64,000 nt of DNA. It comes from Ganoderma boninense. Taxonomy: Eukaryota; Basidiomycota; Agaricomycetes; Polyporales; Polyporaceae. The notes beneath the pieces were generated by a model. The model had not been told where the DNA came from, searched no databases, and worked only from the letters and a program-made list of their open reading frames with translations. Below, piece by piece: positions 1-12,771 of this stretch (within the stretch, counting starts at the first letter, position 1; every line of letters begins with the position of its first letter). Position numbers and translations under genes: made by a program. Where the stretch lies: assembly GCA_002900995.3 (NCBI GenBank), contig CM035307.1, forward strand, positions 248,001 through 312,000, given 5' to 3'.

Positions 1-9
1 ACAGCACGC

Positions 10-1538
10 TCACGGCGGCCGGCTCTGAGCCCGCTCCTCCCGTCGGATTTCGGGCCTGGCTCCACCTGAAGCCTGAAAAGCGTCGGCTCCGGCGCGGGCC
101 TCAGCCCCAAACGAAGTCGAAGTCGAAGTCGAAGTCGTCACATCCTCCATCGCGCAAGCAGCCGGGCTGGCCCCCCCACTCTTCCGTGGTGTCGCACAGT
201 CGATGCCCGAGTCGAGAGTGACCGGGATCGAAACCTTGACGTCGTTCCCCACGCCCGGGAACGGCACATGCACCAACAGCGTGTACTGCCAGTGCGCGCG
301 CGCAAAGGCGGGCAGTCAGCCAGCCCGCAAACAGGATGGAACGTCGACGGCCACGTACGGCACAGTCCACCATGTCGCTCGAGAACGTCGGCGGGAACTT
401 GTTCAACTTGAGCGTCGGCTGAAGCGTCCAGTGCTGGACCCACCGCCCCATGTCGACCTTGTCCCCGTGCCGGATGTCGGCCTCCCAATGCTTGCAGTAC
501 GAAGACGAGGACGGAAGCAGGTCCTCCTCCTTGATGCAGACGAGATTGATGTTGTTCGTCGAGTTCCAGGAGTCTCTTGTCGCCCTGACGCTGAACCGCT
601 GCCGCATGTCGATGAAGATGGGGTTGTTGGCGTCGAAGGCGACCGCGGGGAAGATCGGCTTGCCCTCTGGGTGCTGCTCCGCCTTCGCGCGCGAGAGCCG
701 GGCGGTCGTGGTCTCGATCTTGACGAGGACGGGGATGTCGACGCAGTGGGGCAGTATGCCGTACTCGTTCGGGATGAGGAACTGAAGCACCAAGGATGAG
801 TAAGGCATTGTCAGACTGGCCCGGGCAGGCATTCATCGCCGACACACGGAGGAGAATGGCACTTGCCTCGACCCTTGCGGTGGAGTACTCGCCCCACAGC
901 CCACGGCGCATCTGCTGATCCTTGTGGGCAGCCTTCCATGTCAACCCGCCCTCCAGTTTCCCCAGAGATCTAACGGACGTGCAGAGGCTGGGGTCGCCCC
1001 TCGAGACAACGACGAGTCTCTCGCGGATCCGCTTGTCCTTGGCGAAGACCGTCGCCGGACGGCGGGCGGTGGCTTCCACATGGTACACGATCGAGACGAA
1101 GTCATGCCACTCGTTCCAGAACACAGAGGGAAGGGTAGTGGGCCCTGAGGGCAGATGAAAGCGGAACGGCAGTCGGAGGATATTAGAGTCTGGCGGGGGA
1201 TACGTAGACCCTCGTGTCCACAGGGATTTCCTGCAGCACAGGAGCTCGTGCTTCTCGGTAAAGACGCGGTCGGACGAACTTGGCGTAGACCTGGTCACGA
1301 CACGAAACGCGGTCAGTACGGGATCCGAGAGGAAGGGAGCGGGAAAGACGTACACCCTGAGCGTCCCCCGGAACTCCACGACCACTTCGTCGATCTGCTC
1401 ATCCTGCACCTGTGGGAACTCCAACAGGACTTCGCCTTGGATGTCACTGCCAGGGCAATAGGTCGTGGGCGGAATCACCAGCGAAAACGGGTGGATGATG
1501 CGCGGAAGACTGGTTGAACAAGGTAGGTCAGACGACAT
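10..1538 (-). CDS. alpha-arrestin-like protein
   Basis: Spliced gene read on the minus strand. The N-terminal exon (about 1538-895) gives an arrestin_N-like beta-sandwich: an early IHPFSLVIPPTTY strand, then SLWTRGSTYPPPDSNILRLPFRFHLP, split here as SLWTRGSTYPPP and LRLPFRFHLP, which is the usual fungal arrestin pattern. A later exon (about 829-370) continues with NEYGILPHCVDIPVLVKIETTTA, that is NEYGILPHC then IPVLVKIETTTA, typical of the C-lobe. A last exon (about 285-10) ends in a Thr/Ser and Glu/Arg-rich tail. A 63-nt intron near 1300-1365 can be removed or retained without changing frame. Alpha-arrestins are adaptors that recruit ubiquitin ligases to membrane transporters; no PPxY motif was found, so ligase binding is not shown. 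The start at 1538 is preferred over 1559 because it lies directly before the conserved region. Family assignment is by pattern recognition only. Confidence 0.6.
113..136. repeat. GAAGTC hexanucleotide microsatellite
   Basis: Four tandem GAAGTC units inside the last exon of the arrestin-like gene. On the minus strand they encode an alternating Thr/Ser stretch in the C-terminal tail. In-frame hexamer changes would only lengthen or shorten the tail. Confidence 0.85.
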
Positions 1539-1713
1539 TTTGCGCATGCCCCAAGCCACGGCAGGTTCTTATATACATCGGAGGCGATGCAACAGAACGT
1601 GAAAGTTGGAGCACTGCATGGCGGTGCGAGTCAACTGCAAGCGAGGAGGCCTACGCATATGCTCGAGATGCCGCAGCCGTACGACCCCTCCGGATGCAAT
1701 TATTAGTCGTGTT

Positions 1714-2228
1714 TCATGCAGATCCATGTGACCACGCAAATGGTGAAGACAAGATGCACCCAGCCACCAACAGCGCCGAAATCACTGCAAAGCGTTGAAC
1801 CCCGTCAAAGCAGAAACAGAAGGGCCGTGACGCATGTTGACAAGAACGGGGGGCCCCTGCTCCAAAGAAGCATACGGAGACCTCTCCTGTCGTCCAGGAG
1901 AACCTTTTCGGACATAGAGCAAGGTTGAGACATAGCCGGAGGTCTATCACGTCACCGTGCTCCTGCCAGGATGGGGTGGGGAGGATGGGCTTGTCCGGCG
2001 GGTGCGGAGGCAACTTTGGGCACATTGGTGCGGTCGTGGTCGTGATCGTGACGAGGAATGGGAGCAGCGTGAACGGCGGAAGGACCGGAACCGGTACCAA
2101 CACCTGCGCTGGGACGCATCGGAAATTCGGGCATGAAAGGCATTCAGAGTAAAACGCACCATATGCATGACGCGCGCCGTTTGGTGCACGTCTGAGAACC
2201 CCGTTAGGATATTCTCCTCCACTCGCAC
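1714..2228 (-). pseudogene. arrestin-like fragment, second copy
   Basis: A minus-strand frame contains LPFLVTITTTTAP followed by DKPILPTP and VIDLRLCLNLALCPKRF. These line up with the corresponding C-lobe segment of the gene just downstream (IPVLVKIETTTA, GKPIFPA), with the same spacing. No N-terminal arrestin half is visible in the next 760 bases, and the frame upstream becomes unconvincing. I read this as a tandem paralogue that has lost its 5' half. It could alternatively be the last exons of a gene whose first exons are too divergent to recognise. It lies just outside the left arm of the inverted duplication. Confidence 0.45.
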
Positions 2229-2989
2229 ATTATCCCACTTTATATGCGACCCCGGCCTGGCCCCCTCACCCAGCTCCAGTCGGGAGCACCATCATTGGCG
2301 TATGGACCTCTGTTCGCTTTGAGCAGGCCTCGTCGTACACCAGTGGTCTGGATTGCACAAAAGACAGAGTTCATGATCCCATATATGCTGAAACGGAAGT
2401 GCTGAGGCGTGTCATCGATGATCTGGAGGCTGAAAGGGGGACGTCGGACCCGGGGGGGCCGGCTAGAGAGAAAGCGGAGGAGGGAAGCTGGTATTTCTTT
2501 TCGTCGAGGCAATTTGTCCTTCTTATTATGTTAATAAATGACCAGACAGTTTTGAGATGCAAAAAGGGAGAGAGATATGATCAGAGAGGACGCACGTATG
2601 GACCAGTGATTCAGAGCCTGAGTCAGCGAAACCAGTGGAGACAGACCGGCGACTCGAAGTTCTCCTCGTGCAGCTGGCGAACGTTGAGTAGAACATGGCC
2701 CTCAGCGTAGACTCAGTCGCAATGGATGGTATGCGGTATGACAACAGTCGAGGTCAGCGAAGGGGAGGCGGAGGGCCCCAGCCTGAGGATGGAGCTCACG
2801 TTGACTTGAAGAACCAGTGGAACGCCAGTGAAGACCCAGAGTGCCTATGTATGCGCCATTAATGCTTAAGCCTTACCATTGTGATCATAAATGAGCCTTG
2901 TGATAAAACGGATAAGAGTATCAACTGTGAGATAAAATAGATCGAGGCGAGATTAGATGGAGTTCTCCTGGCAAGTTGCAACCAACTCG
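2229..2989. other. no gene seen
   Basis: AT-richer spacer between the arrestin fragment and the inverted repeat. Only short overlapping open frames without splice logic or recognisable protein character. Confidence 0.5.
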
Positions 2990-4180
2990 CACCGTGGGCA
3001 TATCACGATGGTTTGACCTCGAACCATGCTAAAATCATATGAAAACTTGACTGAACAACTTCTGGATGATTCTACATCTGCCGCGGTGAAATGATCCAAA
3101 AAGGTAATTTCATGGCGAACACCGTGCCGCTGATGGAAGTACCGTCTAAAGTGGTGCATTTTGAGTCTTAGGTATCACCATTGGCATATTATCTGAAATA
3201 ATTTGCTCATGTTGACCGACTCAGGGCCCCCTTTTCCTCCAAAATTCATTCTAAATTGTCCATGGCTTGTTGATTAGAATGAGGAATGAATGACTCCAGC
3301 TCCTCCTATTGTAGACAACATGAGTAAGTCCAAGCCAAATGGCTCACACCAAATAGGAAAATACATCATTTTTCTTGGGCCGCACGTGCCGCAAACATGG
3401 TTTTCGAGGACGGATTATTTGAAATAGGCCGGCGGGCAGGACATTTGGGCCTCATCTTACACATAGGGAAGATGGGGCATCGGTGGGATTACAAATATTT
3501 TCATAACAATCACCCAATATGGTCGAGAGCCTCCGCCAAGGACCATGCAAAATGCCCCCCCGCTGAGTTTCGCACGATCGCGAGCGACGCCATTCCAGAC
3601 CCATCAGACCATGTGGCTGCCGCAATCATGCGTAATGGTGCGAGCATGGCTGTCTAGACTGGCATTTCAATGGTACAGCATCGATCGGACTTGAAACCAT
3701 TGAGACCCAGCCAGCCCCCACCAATCAAAATGCCACATACGCTGGACCATTGTGACACATGCTACCCAGATCATTTGAACATAGTCCTCGTGGAGATATT
3801 GTGACTTAGGGATGGCGGGACTCATTGTGACATGATCCATGTCACCCGTGACACAGACACCATGGCTACGAAACATGGGTGTCCCATTTAAGATACGATC
3901 GCGGATACACTACAGCAAGCTCATGAATATCAACAGCCTAACATGGTTTTAATGCATTCGAGTAGGGTAATTGATAACACCATACTCACCCGATTTTCGA
4001 AAAAAAAGACTTTACGATGTCCTTCCTCGATACTACAGTCACGCTTCTCACAACTCGAACGTCGTGTGGCGTCCACGACGAAGACAATTCACATTATTAG
4101 AATGCTCACAAGCGACCAGCGAATTAGGACTCGTCCAGAGCCCAAATTCGCATAAAATCCTGCAATTGTCGATCATAAGT
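2990..4180. other. non-coding outer part of left arm
   Basis: AT-rich sequence without convincing exons. The open frames at 2990-3159 and 3667-3876 occur identically in the right arm but look like chance frames. No terminal repeats or transposon signature were recognised here. Confidence 0.45.
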
Positions 4181-4429
4181 CACAGCTTGGCGCTACGCCT
4201 TTCGTGACAACCAAAAAGACCTATGCCGCGACATACTATAGAGACGGTGAAAACACGTACGCCAACCGATGATTTGAAGGAGCGAGAAGATGACGGTTTG
4301 CTACCACCAATGTGCCGGGATAGCCTCCTATTCTGTTCGCCAACCGAGCAAAAGGAGGTCGATCGATTTATGAACGACTTTGGCCTGGCGTAAAAGCGCG
4401 AATGGCAAGAGGTCAATGACACAGTCAAG

Positions 4430-6110
4430 GTTAATGCTCAGGAGAACGACTTACAAGCCCTGGCGGCAGATCCCTCAGAGCCTTAGGGTCGAGGGACAAG
4501 CGATGCCGTCATCCCCGGCGGGGCACATCCTGCCCAAGTACGAACGCAACGGGAGCGGTGCATTGACTCCGAGAATGCCGAATTACACGAGACAAGGCGA
4601 GTGTGAACAGCGTCGCATCAAAGATACGTTCAGCAGGACGGCGGGCCACGTCTGGATACGGCGCGAAGACATGTCTGGATGAGTATGAGATACTAATGCC
4701 TCCGACAAGGGATGGCGGAAAAAATGCTCACGACGCTCAAACCAAGTCAGTCTGTCGTCGACAGCCTTCCCTTGCGAGCGGCGGTGTGTTCGTCGAGATC
4801 TGCGGCGGTCCGAGCACTCGCATCCGTGGCCAGACTTCCGTGTCATCCTGCAACGAAATCGTGGCAAGCCTTGTTAATGGAGATGCGCAACGCGACGTCG
4901 AGAAGGCCGACGAGCGACCATCGAGATTTGCAGTATCGCCCGCACGCAACGAGTCGGTAGACAGCGACCTCGCTGACGCGGGGGATTGCAGGGCATGATA
5001 CGAGGACAATGTCGCGATGAAAACCTGGACGCGCATGAGCCCGCGTCGACCAGGCGCGGGATTTGAGGGGAAAAGACTTACCGGAGCCTCCCGATGCACT
5101 CATTCGACACCCACCCTACAGGGTACTGTCGCCATTTCCATCCAGCGGAACTCCCGCCCGCGGTCGCCACGGGCGCAAATAGTGGCCGGAGCACCACCCG
5201 ACTCCTTGACACTTGTAGGCGAGGGACGAGTCAGTCATGGTGTGCTCCAAAACGCACGGCGCGACCAGACACGGGGACATAGCCACGAGGTAGAGTCGCA
5301 CGCAGGGTAAAGAAGGGTACTCACGATGTATGGCCCCGGTGCGACCGCGACTGAGGACACGATAATGGTCTGAGGCTAGCCGCGCGGATGGAACAGTGGT
5401 TCATAAGACAGGCATTGTCTGGGATGCCAGCACGTCAGGCCGCTGCAGATTATCTTGAACGCAAATCCGCTCGAGACCTGTCATACCTGCAGACTACACG
5501 CCAGATCGCAGTGCACCGGTACGACAGTGGCTCAGGCCGAGTAAATCTGGATACCAATGAGACTGGGTCCTCCAGACGAGGATTCGCGAGAGAAGACTCA
5601 CCGCTCGCACATGGACGATCCTGGACCACAACGCCGAGTGGTAAGGTTCCACAACTACGTTGTACAGCGACCGCAAGATGGTCGCTAGATCGCACGCGCA
5701 TGAGACTCATTCTGGAAGAGGGGTGCGATGTAAATGCTCACCAATTGCCGTGGTAGCGCGTGCTCCAACTCCCGCGGTAGGCGCAAGCACTAGGGATAGG
5801 AAATTTGGTGAGCATGCTCGAGAATCAACACTGTGAAAGCAAGCCTACCTCGCTCGCACACTACAGCGGCCATCTAAGTTTCTCATCTACTGTCGCTGCG
5901 CGGAAGACCAAATGTGTTCATGGTGACGCTACGACAACGTATCCAGAGGGAAGGCTCGGGATGCACGGCGGGAGCGTGGACATGGCGGGCAAGGGGAAAA
6001 GGCGCAAAGCCGCCCGGCCACATCCCTTGGCACTCAACGCTCGGCGACTAGCCAGAACCGGTCACGAAGAGTCACTCCGGCCCTCCAACTCCCGTCACAG
6101 TGTCACAGCA
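4430..6110 (-). other. family E segment, copy B (left arm)
   Basis: Intron-bearing sequence of unknown coding status, homologous to the neighbouring segment at about 7440-9136. On the minus strand both carry, in the same order, introns of about 55-110 nt with related sequences (donors GTGAGCATTT, GTGAGTCTTC, GTGAGTACCC, GTAAGTCTT). Between the first two introns a short helical stretch is conserved: ATILRSLYNVVV here versus VAILPSLYDAVM in copy A. An early frame starting LPPCI is interrupted by a stop in this copy. The segment lies downstream of the small gene at 6251-6862 on the same strand. I do not recognise a protein family and could not join the exons into one frame. Confidence 0.4.
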
Positions 6111-6250
6111 AGCAACCGAATCAATATCAAGGACAATACGCAAACTCGCATTTATGGATCATACAAGAATTACAATGAACACGACACGGTGCACTTGGAT
6201 ACAGATCTTCGCATTGCTCGAAAACAAACAGCTCCACCCACGTCCGTGCT

Positions 6251-6862
6251 CTAAATCAAAGTCTCGCCGCGGTTCACCGCCCCGACAACTCCTTCCAACA
6301 AGGCAGTCCTGCGGGCGCGATACGTGGAGATAGTGAACTTCACCTCCAGAAGGTTGCCACAAAACGACCATAGAACCTCGGCCTCCTGGAAGCGAATCTC
6401 AAGAGTGTTTCCGATGGCCACTCCGTGGAGGCTTCGCCCTTCATCGATGATGATGCGAGCTCGGGTCATTTTCTGTGGTACGCATGAAGGCTGGTACGCG
6501 GTGACAATCTAAGTCAAACTCCTTACCTCGGAGATCTCGAACACAGTGTCCTCGGACACAATGTTGGTACAAAACGGCGCGCTGCTCGCAACGCGTCCGA
6601 TGCGGGTGAAGACCATCAAAACGACTGAAGAGTGGCACGTTAGCTAAAAGCGATGTCCTCCTAAGAAACAGAAGGCTCACAGGTGGTAGGCGAAAGCTTC
6701 GACAGGATGAGGCGACCTGGAACCTCACGGGACGCCTCTCCGCCTGGCAGGATGCTCGTGAACACCACATCTTCGGAGAAGAGGGTGATGGCCTCCCTGT
6801 GCCACACGGTCAACGCGATGGAGCCAACAAGGCGAGACGACCACTCACCCATAGAAGTTCAT
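6251..6862 (-). CDS. small unknown protein F (left arm, intact)
   Basis: Four exons join cleanly. The start codon at 6862 encodes MNFYG, split by an intron of about 45 nt. The second exon encodes EAITLFSEDVVFTSILPGG and a basic stretch, the third VFTRIGRVASSAPF and VSEDTVFEISE, and the fourth TRARIIIDEGRSLHG through to GAVNRGETLI. The product is about 145 residues with alternating hydrophobic beta-like segments and no membrane helix or signal peptide. All introns have GT-AG ends and lengths of 45-55 nt. No family is recognised. A second copy at 50959-51572 has one extra T in a T-run and loses the frame. It sits between two family E segments on the same strand. Confidence 0.6.
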
Positions 6863-7439
6863 GTCGTCAGTGGACGGCTCCATGGATGATGAAATTAAGT
6901 GGCGATAGGTGGTCGGCGACGACGATGACAGGAATTGGGGAATGGGAAGGAACAGTAAGACGTTAGAGTCCGATACGTGACGCTTAAAAGGACGTCAGAA
7001 GACTGTACAAAGGACCATAAATGTACACGCGACAGCCTAGAGTCCGTGGAAGGCACGTGGAAGACCACGGCCGCCACGAATGAGTATGACTCAGGCTTTT
7101 TGGCACAGTGCGGGATTGGAAGCTACATCGAGTTCTCAACGTCGGGGGATGCAAAGGGAGGCGCACCGTATAAAGCCCCACATCAGCCGCTGCTTCTCGC
7201 CGTGCACCGTCGTCGAGAATCCTCGACTGGGCAACCCAGCGACACCGATCTTGGCAGCTCCAGCGACCTCGGCGACACCAGCACGCCCAGAGCCAGACAG
7301 AGGCAACGCGCGCATTGTCAACCGACTACAAGACCCCATGCGATGCGAAGGCATCGACGCGATGATCGTTTGCTTCGTCGCAGTCTACTCCCACATAAGA
7401 CACAAGTCCTTCCAGCAAAAATGACAAGTAAAAGCTCAC

Positions 7440-9136
7440 CGCATCGGCGCGCTCATACATTTAGTCAACGGTATTCCCTCGCTGACGGCGACGATGTCTT
7501 CATGAGAGCTGAATACCGGCCTCTAAGCGTCTGTTCCATCCGGCAGCAAAATCGTCGCGAACAGCGTTCTCAGTACCGTCCGCATAAGTAAAAAGCTGAA
7601 TGCGCATGAGATCGGGTGTCGCGGACGAGGGGTGTGAGCAAGAAGACTTACAGGAGCTTGGTGCCATCGACGACGACGCTCGTCCCTGCGTGCAGGGACG
7701 CCTTCATGCCATCCTCAAAACTCCAATCCAGATCTCAGAACGCTGTATCGCTTGTCTAGGTGTTCGCAGGACGCGGCATGAGAACTGTGCTATGGAAAGC
7801 CGAGTTCACATGAGCCTCGGCCCTCGTGACGCGAGGAAGAAGACTCACCGGCACTACTGTCCAAGCTTAGCTATTGACACTCTAGCCCTGCTCCGCGTAC
7901 AACCTTTCGAGAGTTCTCAACGTCCTTGACACTGAGAACGCACTCAATCCCGAGTTCCCGCCGAGTCGGAGCGCGTTGGAGATCTTTAGCCTCCGGTGCT
8001 AGCTGTTCTTGGAGAAGCAGGAGGCTGCTTGTCCGGTAACTGCGAGCGAGGGATGAGTCAGTCGGCGAGACCAGACGGGGGAATGCGGCCGTGAGGTAGT
8101 GTCGCACACAAGGTGGAAAAGGGTACTCACCATGGGAACACCAGGCGACGTCACCACGGCCGCGCAGGCAAGACGGCCGATGTCCCGCATGCTCGCATGT
8201 CAGGCTGCTGAAGATCATCCTGGCCGCGAATCCGCCCATGGCCCTTGTGCGTGCTGTGCAGATACGACAGTGGCTTAGACTGACGAAATCTGGGTGCCGA
8301 TGAGACCGAGTCCTCTAAATGAGGGACGTGAGGAAGAAAACTGACCTAGGCTTCCTGATAAGCGTCCCACTCGGCCATCGACGATCTGCGACCACACCGC
8401 TGGCCCTTCAGTGCACGTATGCCATCGTAGTAACTCCAACCGGGATCTCCAAAAGCCCCGTAAACGGCGTAGTTTCGAGTTGTGAACTGCCATAACTGCG
8501 TCGTACAGTGATGGCAAGATGGCCACTAGATCGCACACGGATGAGACACATCCTCTGGACGAGGGGTGCGAGGGAAATGCTCACCGATGGCTGTGATGGC
8601 GAGCGTCCCAATTTCCACGGTAGAAGGACAACAGACACACGCAGGCACCGGGGAGGGGTTGGTGAGCGTGCTTGACAACGTCAACATTGCGAAGGCAAGA
8701 AGGCAAGCTTACCTCGCTCGCTCGCACACCACAGCGGCCCCGACCAGCCCCGCTTCGCATGCGTTAGAATAAACTAGTGTGTGTCTGCACGCCGGGCACT
8801 CACAATCACGGTAGCCAGCAAGACATATGGTGCGAGGCTTCGAGCACGTCGACCGAGATTCCAGCGTCGTCACGTCTGGCCGCTGGTAGCCTATCGCCAT
8901 CCGAGCTTCTCGTCTGCTGTCGACGGCCAAAGGGGTTTGGTAACGCTGCGACCGCGTATCGAGGAGGGAGAATGGGTGAATCGAGATGCATGGCGGTAGC
9001 GCGGACACCAGGACAAGGGGCAAAGGCAAAGCGGTGGCAGGCGGCCCATGCCAGCCACGACGATCAGCGCTCAGCGACTGGCGACCAGCCAGAACCGGTC
9101 ACGGCGCTTAATACCTTGTCACTCGCTCACGGAGTC
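7440..9136 (-). other. family E segment, copy A (left arm)
   Basis: Diverged tandem relative of the segment at 4430-6110, and identical over 969 bases (8168-9136) to 20740-21708 read on the opposite strand. It begins on the minus strand with GTGACCGGTTCTGGCT, shared by all copies. An open frame of about 106 codons runs through LPPCI and ends in a Cys-rich stretch (CLAGYRDCECPAC). Several introns with related sequences follow, flanking an exon containing AILPSLYDAVM. Later exons are uncertain. It may be a real multi-exon gene or a decaying one; function unknown. Confidence 0.4.
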
Positions 9137-9330
9137 CTTCGCTTTGCTACCCTTCAACCCCGAATATCAGACCAGTAGACCATCATGTACCATTGAACTC
9201 TATGTAGTATACATGCGTGAGCGAGAAGAGACCCTCCGGGCTTGTGTGCAATATTTTCGAGGATGATGTGGGACAGGGACTCGGACGAGGTGTTTGGGAA
9301 CTTGGCGGGGAAAACTTGAGAACTGTTCAA

Positions 9331-11787
9331 TCACGAACTATACCACTAGAGCCTGGGCTGTTGACGTGGATGACAACGGTACTCCCCAGTTGTCTCTCTT
9401 GGGCGAACTCCGTGCCGCCCGGGATACGAATCGTCACTGTGCACGCCTCCTGGGCATCCGCTTGTCTCGCGGCAGGCACTGAGCCTGGCACCAACGTATT
9501 GATGGTCTGTTGCAGCCTGTCGACTTCCCCGCGTAATGCCTACAAGGCCAGAGTCAGCGTTCGCACATTACATAGCTCATCCTGCGACTCACAGCGATCG
9601 CGGTCATACATTCGTCGTGAACGCTCAGCGGTACAGCATCGACCGTTCCCGTTGCATAGTCTACCTCCGCCCCGGCCGACATCTCCTCGAGAAGCCATGC
9701 CGCGTTCTGCTACGGCCGTCAGACAAAGGCGTTCACACAAGCAATGATCTCGACGTACCGGAGTGCCGGCGCTCGACATCGCAGATGTCGAACGTCCAGT
9801 ATCAAGGCGAGGGCTCTCTCCCGACTGTCCGTCTACACCCTCATCGGGGCGTCCCAGGACGGTCCTCGCAGACTCGTTTCCTGGACTATGAGGCATACTA
9901 CCGGCTTCGTTGCCTGGATCGACCAAGGAGTAGAAGCTCGAGGAGCGTTCACTCCCTACGATCGCTTCATTCGCCTCAGGGACAACGGAGGCCTCTCTCG
10001 ACGTCCTACACATATCCTGACGAACACATGAGGTTACTGTAGCCAAGGGATCCGGAAAATAGACTCACTTCGACAGCACTGACGCTTCTAACTTGAGGAA
10101 GGTCTGTGGAGGGCGAAGTGACGACGACGTGCCCCTCAGACATCCTCCCTGATAAACCGGGAGTGTCGACATGCCCTAAAGCTTGGACGACAGGTTGGAG
10201 GTCTTCCGCGCACGAAGGCAAACCCGAGCCAGATAGTCCGGCCGACGAATTGTCCTGACTGGAATGATCGACAGCCGACACAGAGATAAAGTCAGTACCG
10301 GAAGCGGTGACTGGTACGGTTGGAAGCGGGAACATGCTCGGAATCGCCAGAGCGTCCTGGCGGAACGAGAGGTTGGCTCCTTCGAATGGGGGCGAGGTGC
10401 GCATGGCCGTCCCAGGGGATAACACGCTAGCGGCCCGCTCCGCGTCCAGGCCCCTCTCTGCCCCGTCCGGATCACGCTCCGCGTACGAAGCCTGATCCTC
10501 GTGTCCGGGCGAGAAGGAGGGCACCTCCGCAGGCTCGGCCAGCGACGGCACAACGACTGGTGGGGAATTGGGGCTGGGACCGGCAGCCGGCGCCTCGGTG
10601 ATATGCGTCGCGGGGTTGGCGTTGTCGGGTGTCCCGTCGCGGCTATACTTCTGGCTTTTGAGCGATTTAGAAGGCCTTGCATATGGGCCTATCTTATTTG
10701 CAGCTCGCGGCGGCACGCTTTATTCGCCCAACCTTCAGCCCCTCGGCCCAATGCATAACACAGTCAACACTCACCTGCCGTCGCGGCCTACGGGTTTCTT
10801 CGAGAGCTGACGACGAGACCCGCGAGAGGCCGCCGTGCTAGACGTCCGACATTGTTAGCACCTCACTCTTGCTCGAGAGGGGATTCATCCCATTCGCACC
10901 TTTGATTGACTGGCATCCCTGGGTACTCCAAGGGAGCGCCCGCACCTTCGCCTAGCACTGCGGGGGCCTGAATGCTGCCAGGGGGGGCAAACATCGGAGA
11001 TGCAACGTTCCCATAAGGCGTAAATGACATTGGGAACATGGGCTGCGCGAAAGGATCGCCATATGGAGCCATCGCAAAGTGTGGGGTTTGACCGTAGTAT
11101 AAATTACTAGCGGGCTCCCCACGAGACCTGAAATTGCCTGGAGTCATTATCGGTCGTTTTCAGAGCTCTAGCAGAACCACTCACCCCTCTCGAATCATGC
11201 TAGGCATCGGAGATGGCGGAAATCCCCCAGGGAGCCGGAATTCGAGCTGGTTGACCGGTGGAGGGAACACAGGCGGGACGCTGTGTCGCCATGAGCTCAG
11301 TACGTGTCGAGAGAGCGTTGAACACACTTACTCTAGAGTGTTATGGCGCGGGGTGCTCGGAATCCCTGACATTCCACGAGTCAATCGCGTAGGAGGTGGA
11401 CTGTTGTCTTCAGAAACCGTCAAGTACTCGATTTCTGTGTGTAGAATGGGTCAGACACAAAGACGAAGTGGCGGGTGGCACAAAGTTGCTCTCCCCCGGC
11501 AAATCTTGAAAGCTTGCATGGACATTAAACTCACCTCGATTTTCGATTTCAGAGCTTTGCTGCATGCTATCAGAATTGTCAGGGAGCATGGTGGGAGGAA
11601 CGATGGGAGGATCTTAGAAGCTGGCCTTCGATGTGATACTGGTAGGCCCCAACGAGGCAGGACAAAGGACCTGGCCGACCGGCCCGCTTCCAAAAAACAC
11701 CGTCCCGATTCATTCGTGTCACGAAGTCTAGACCTCATCATCACTACTAGCAGGCTCTGTCTCTGGCGATGTGGAATGGAATGTCAT
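9331..11787 (-). CDS. acidic, Tyr/Pro/Gly-rich protein A (left copy)
   Basis: Multi-exon gene. The start MTFHSTSPETEPASSDDE at 11787 is followed by exons giving PPIVPPTMLPDNSDSMQQ, a proline-rich stretch ending GGFPPSPMPSMIREG, then a Tyr/Phe/Met/Pro-rich region (AMAPYGDPFAQPMFPMSF). Next come a Ser/Arg/Lys basic stretch, a long Ser/Pro/Glu-rich exon (about 10696-10070), and NAAWLLEEMSAGAEVDY. The last exon has a predicted helix RGEVDRLQQTIN and the beta-like ending TVTIRIPGGTEF to GIVRD. Splice phases agree at every junction I checked, for example GTACGT to GCAG around 9700-9760. Mostly disordered, probably nuclear (inference). It is a paralogue of the gene at 24422-28138 in its N-terminal half and nearly identical in its 3' part to the copy at 46168-48489. 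No known domain. Confidence 0.6.
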
Positions 11788-12771
11788 CCATGTCAGGTGC
11801 CGTCCATCACGAGCCAAACTACTGACCGCTCGCGTGATGGCCGTCATACGTTCGGCGATCAAGGTATCCCGACGGATTTGCGAGATGCGCGCGTACGCAA
11901 GGCGGCGTGCAAAACGCCAAAACTCAGAACGATGTGTGAACTTCAACGCTGCCCACCTCCCGAGAACTATACTTTGCCATTGTATGGTCTGTGTGCGCTG
12001 TTGATCGGATGTTATACTACAATCCAAGGCAAGGTGCCTTCTACTCACCTCTCTGCACGTAAATTCCCACTCCCCTGCAACCGTCGTTGAGCAAGTCGAG
12101 CCTTCGGAGCGACTGAACGCCCGCGCGCGGGGTCTGATAATGATGATATCTATAAAATGGTCAGCGATCAGCGTGCTCATACGTTGGTTGGATGGGCCGC
12201 ACGTTTCCCAGTCGCGATGTGTGCCAGTACTACGTGCGCATCTATGAAATCGCCGAGTGGATCGTTTGAGAATTGGACGAATGTGCTGGCGAACTCAGTT
12301 TTGACGACATCGGGGCCACTATTCAACATGTATGAGCAGACACCCATACAGAAAAGGAGATATCTCGCCTCAGATCCATGAAAGGTGATATCAACTCGGA
12401 CGCAGCAAGCAGGTGAAGAGGGCTGACTGAGGGCTGAAGAGGGGCGGGATTGCCCATCGCTCGGCGCTCAGCCACTGTGATAGCTGTCCACGTGGTAGGA
12501 ACGCCCGGAGTATTACCATATATGGCTTTGTCCGTCGGATGAACGGAACGGCAGACAATGTCGAACTTCAGCGGCAACGAAAGATGACATGAATTGATTA
12601 CAGGCGGGAGTTTGTACTGTTACATTTACGTGCTAGAGAGGCAAGAGCAAAACTTTACACGGAGTGGAGACGCAACGACGCTTGAATGAAAGTCGATTGT
12701 GCGCCAACCAGGCACAAGTTTATGGCATGCTTAAGCTGGCCAGTTGTCAGATAGCAGTCTGAGGGATATCG
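11788..12771. other. intergenic, no supported gene
   Basis: Lies between the stop of the helical gene and the start of acidic gene A, both on the minus strand. It should hold the promoter of gene A. The 150-codon frame that overlaps 11728-12180 on the minus strand reads into the gene A start and is probably leader sequence. I did not find a counterpart of the small membrane peptide present at the equivalent place at 23967. Confidence 0.4.

Larger units (their letters stand above)
2990..11225. repeat. left arm of the 8.2-kb inverted duplication
   Basis: Reverse complement of 46585-54833. The outer edge is sharp: homology starts at the cACCGTGGGCATATCAC stretch (2990) and the flank before it differs. 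The inner edge is at GGAAATCC (11225), inside a coding exon of the acidic gene. The arms are nearly identical. The differences I could see are mostly one- or two-base indels, often in homopolymers, plus a few substitutions. This arm keeps the reading frames of its two best genes open, unlike the right arm. The spacer between the arms is about 35.4 kb. Confidence 0.95.

Noticed and set aside
2990..4180. Outer part of the arm as a solo LTR or transposon
   Set aside because: No TG...CA ends, target duplication or internal repeats could be found at the edges.
10176..10682. 168-codon Arg/Pro-rich frame in the left arm
   Set aside because: Shadow of the long Ser/Pro/Glu exon of gene A in the next frame. 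Splice sites at both ends fit the other frame.
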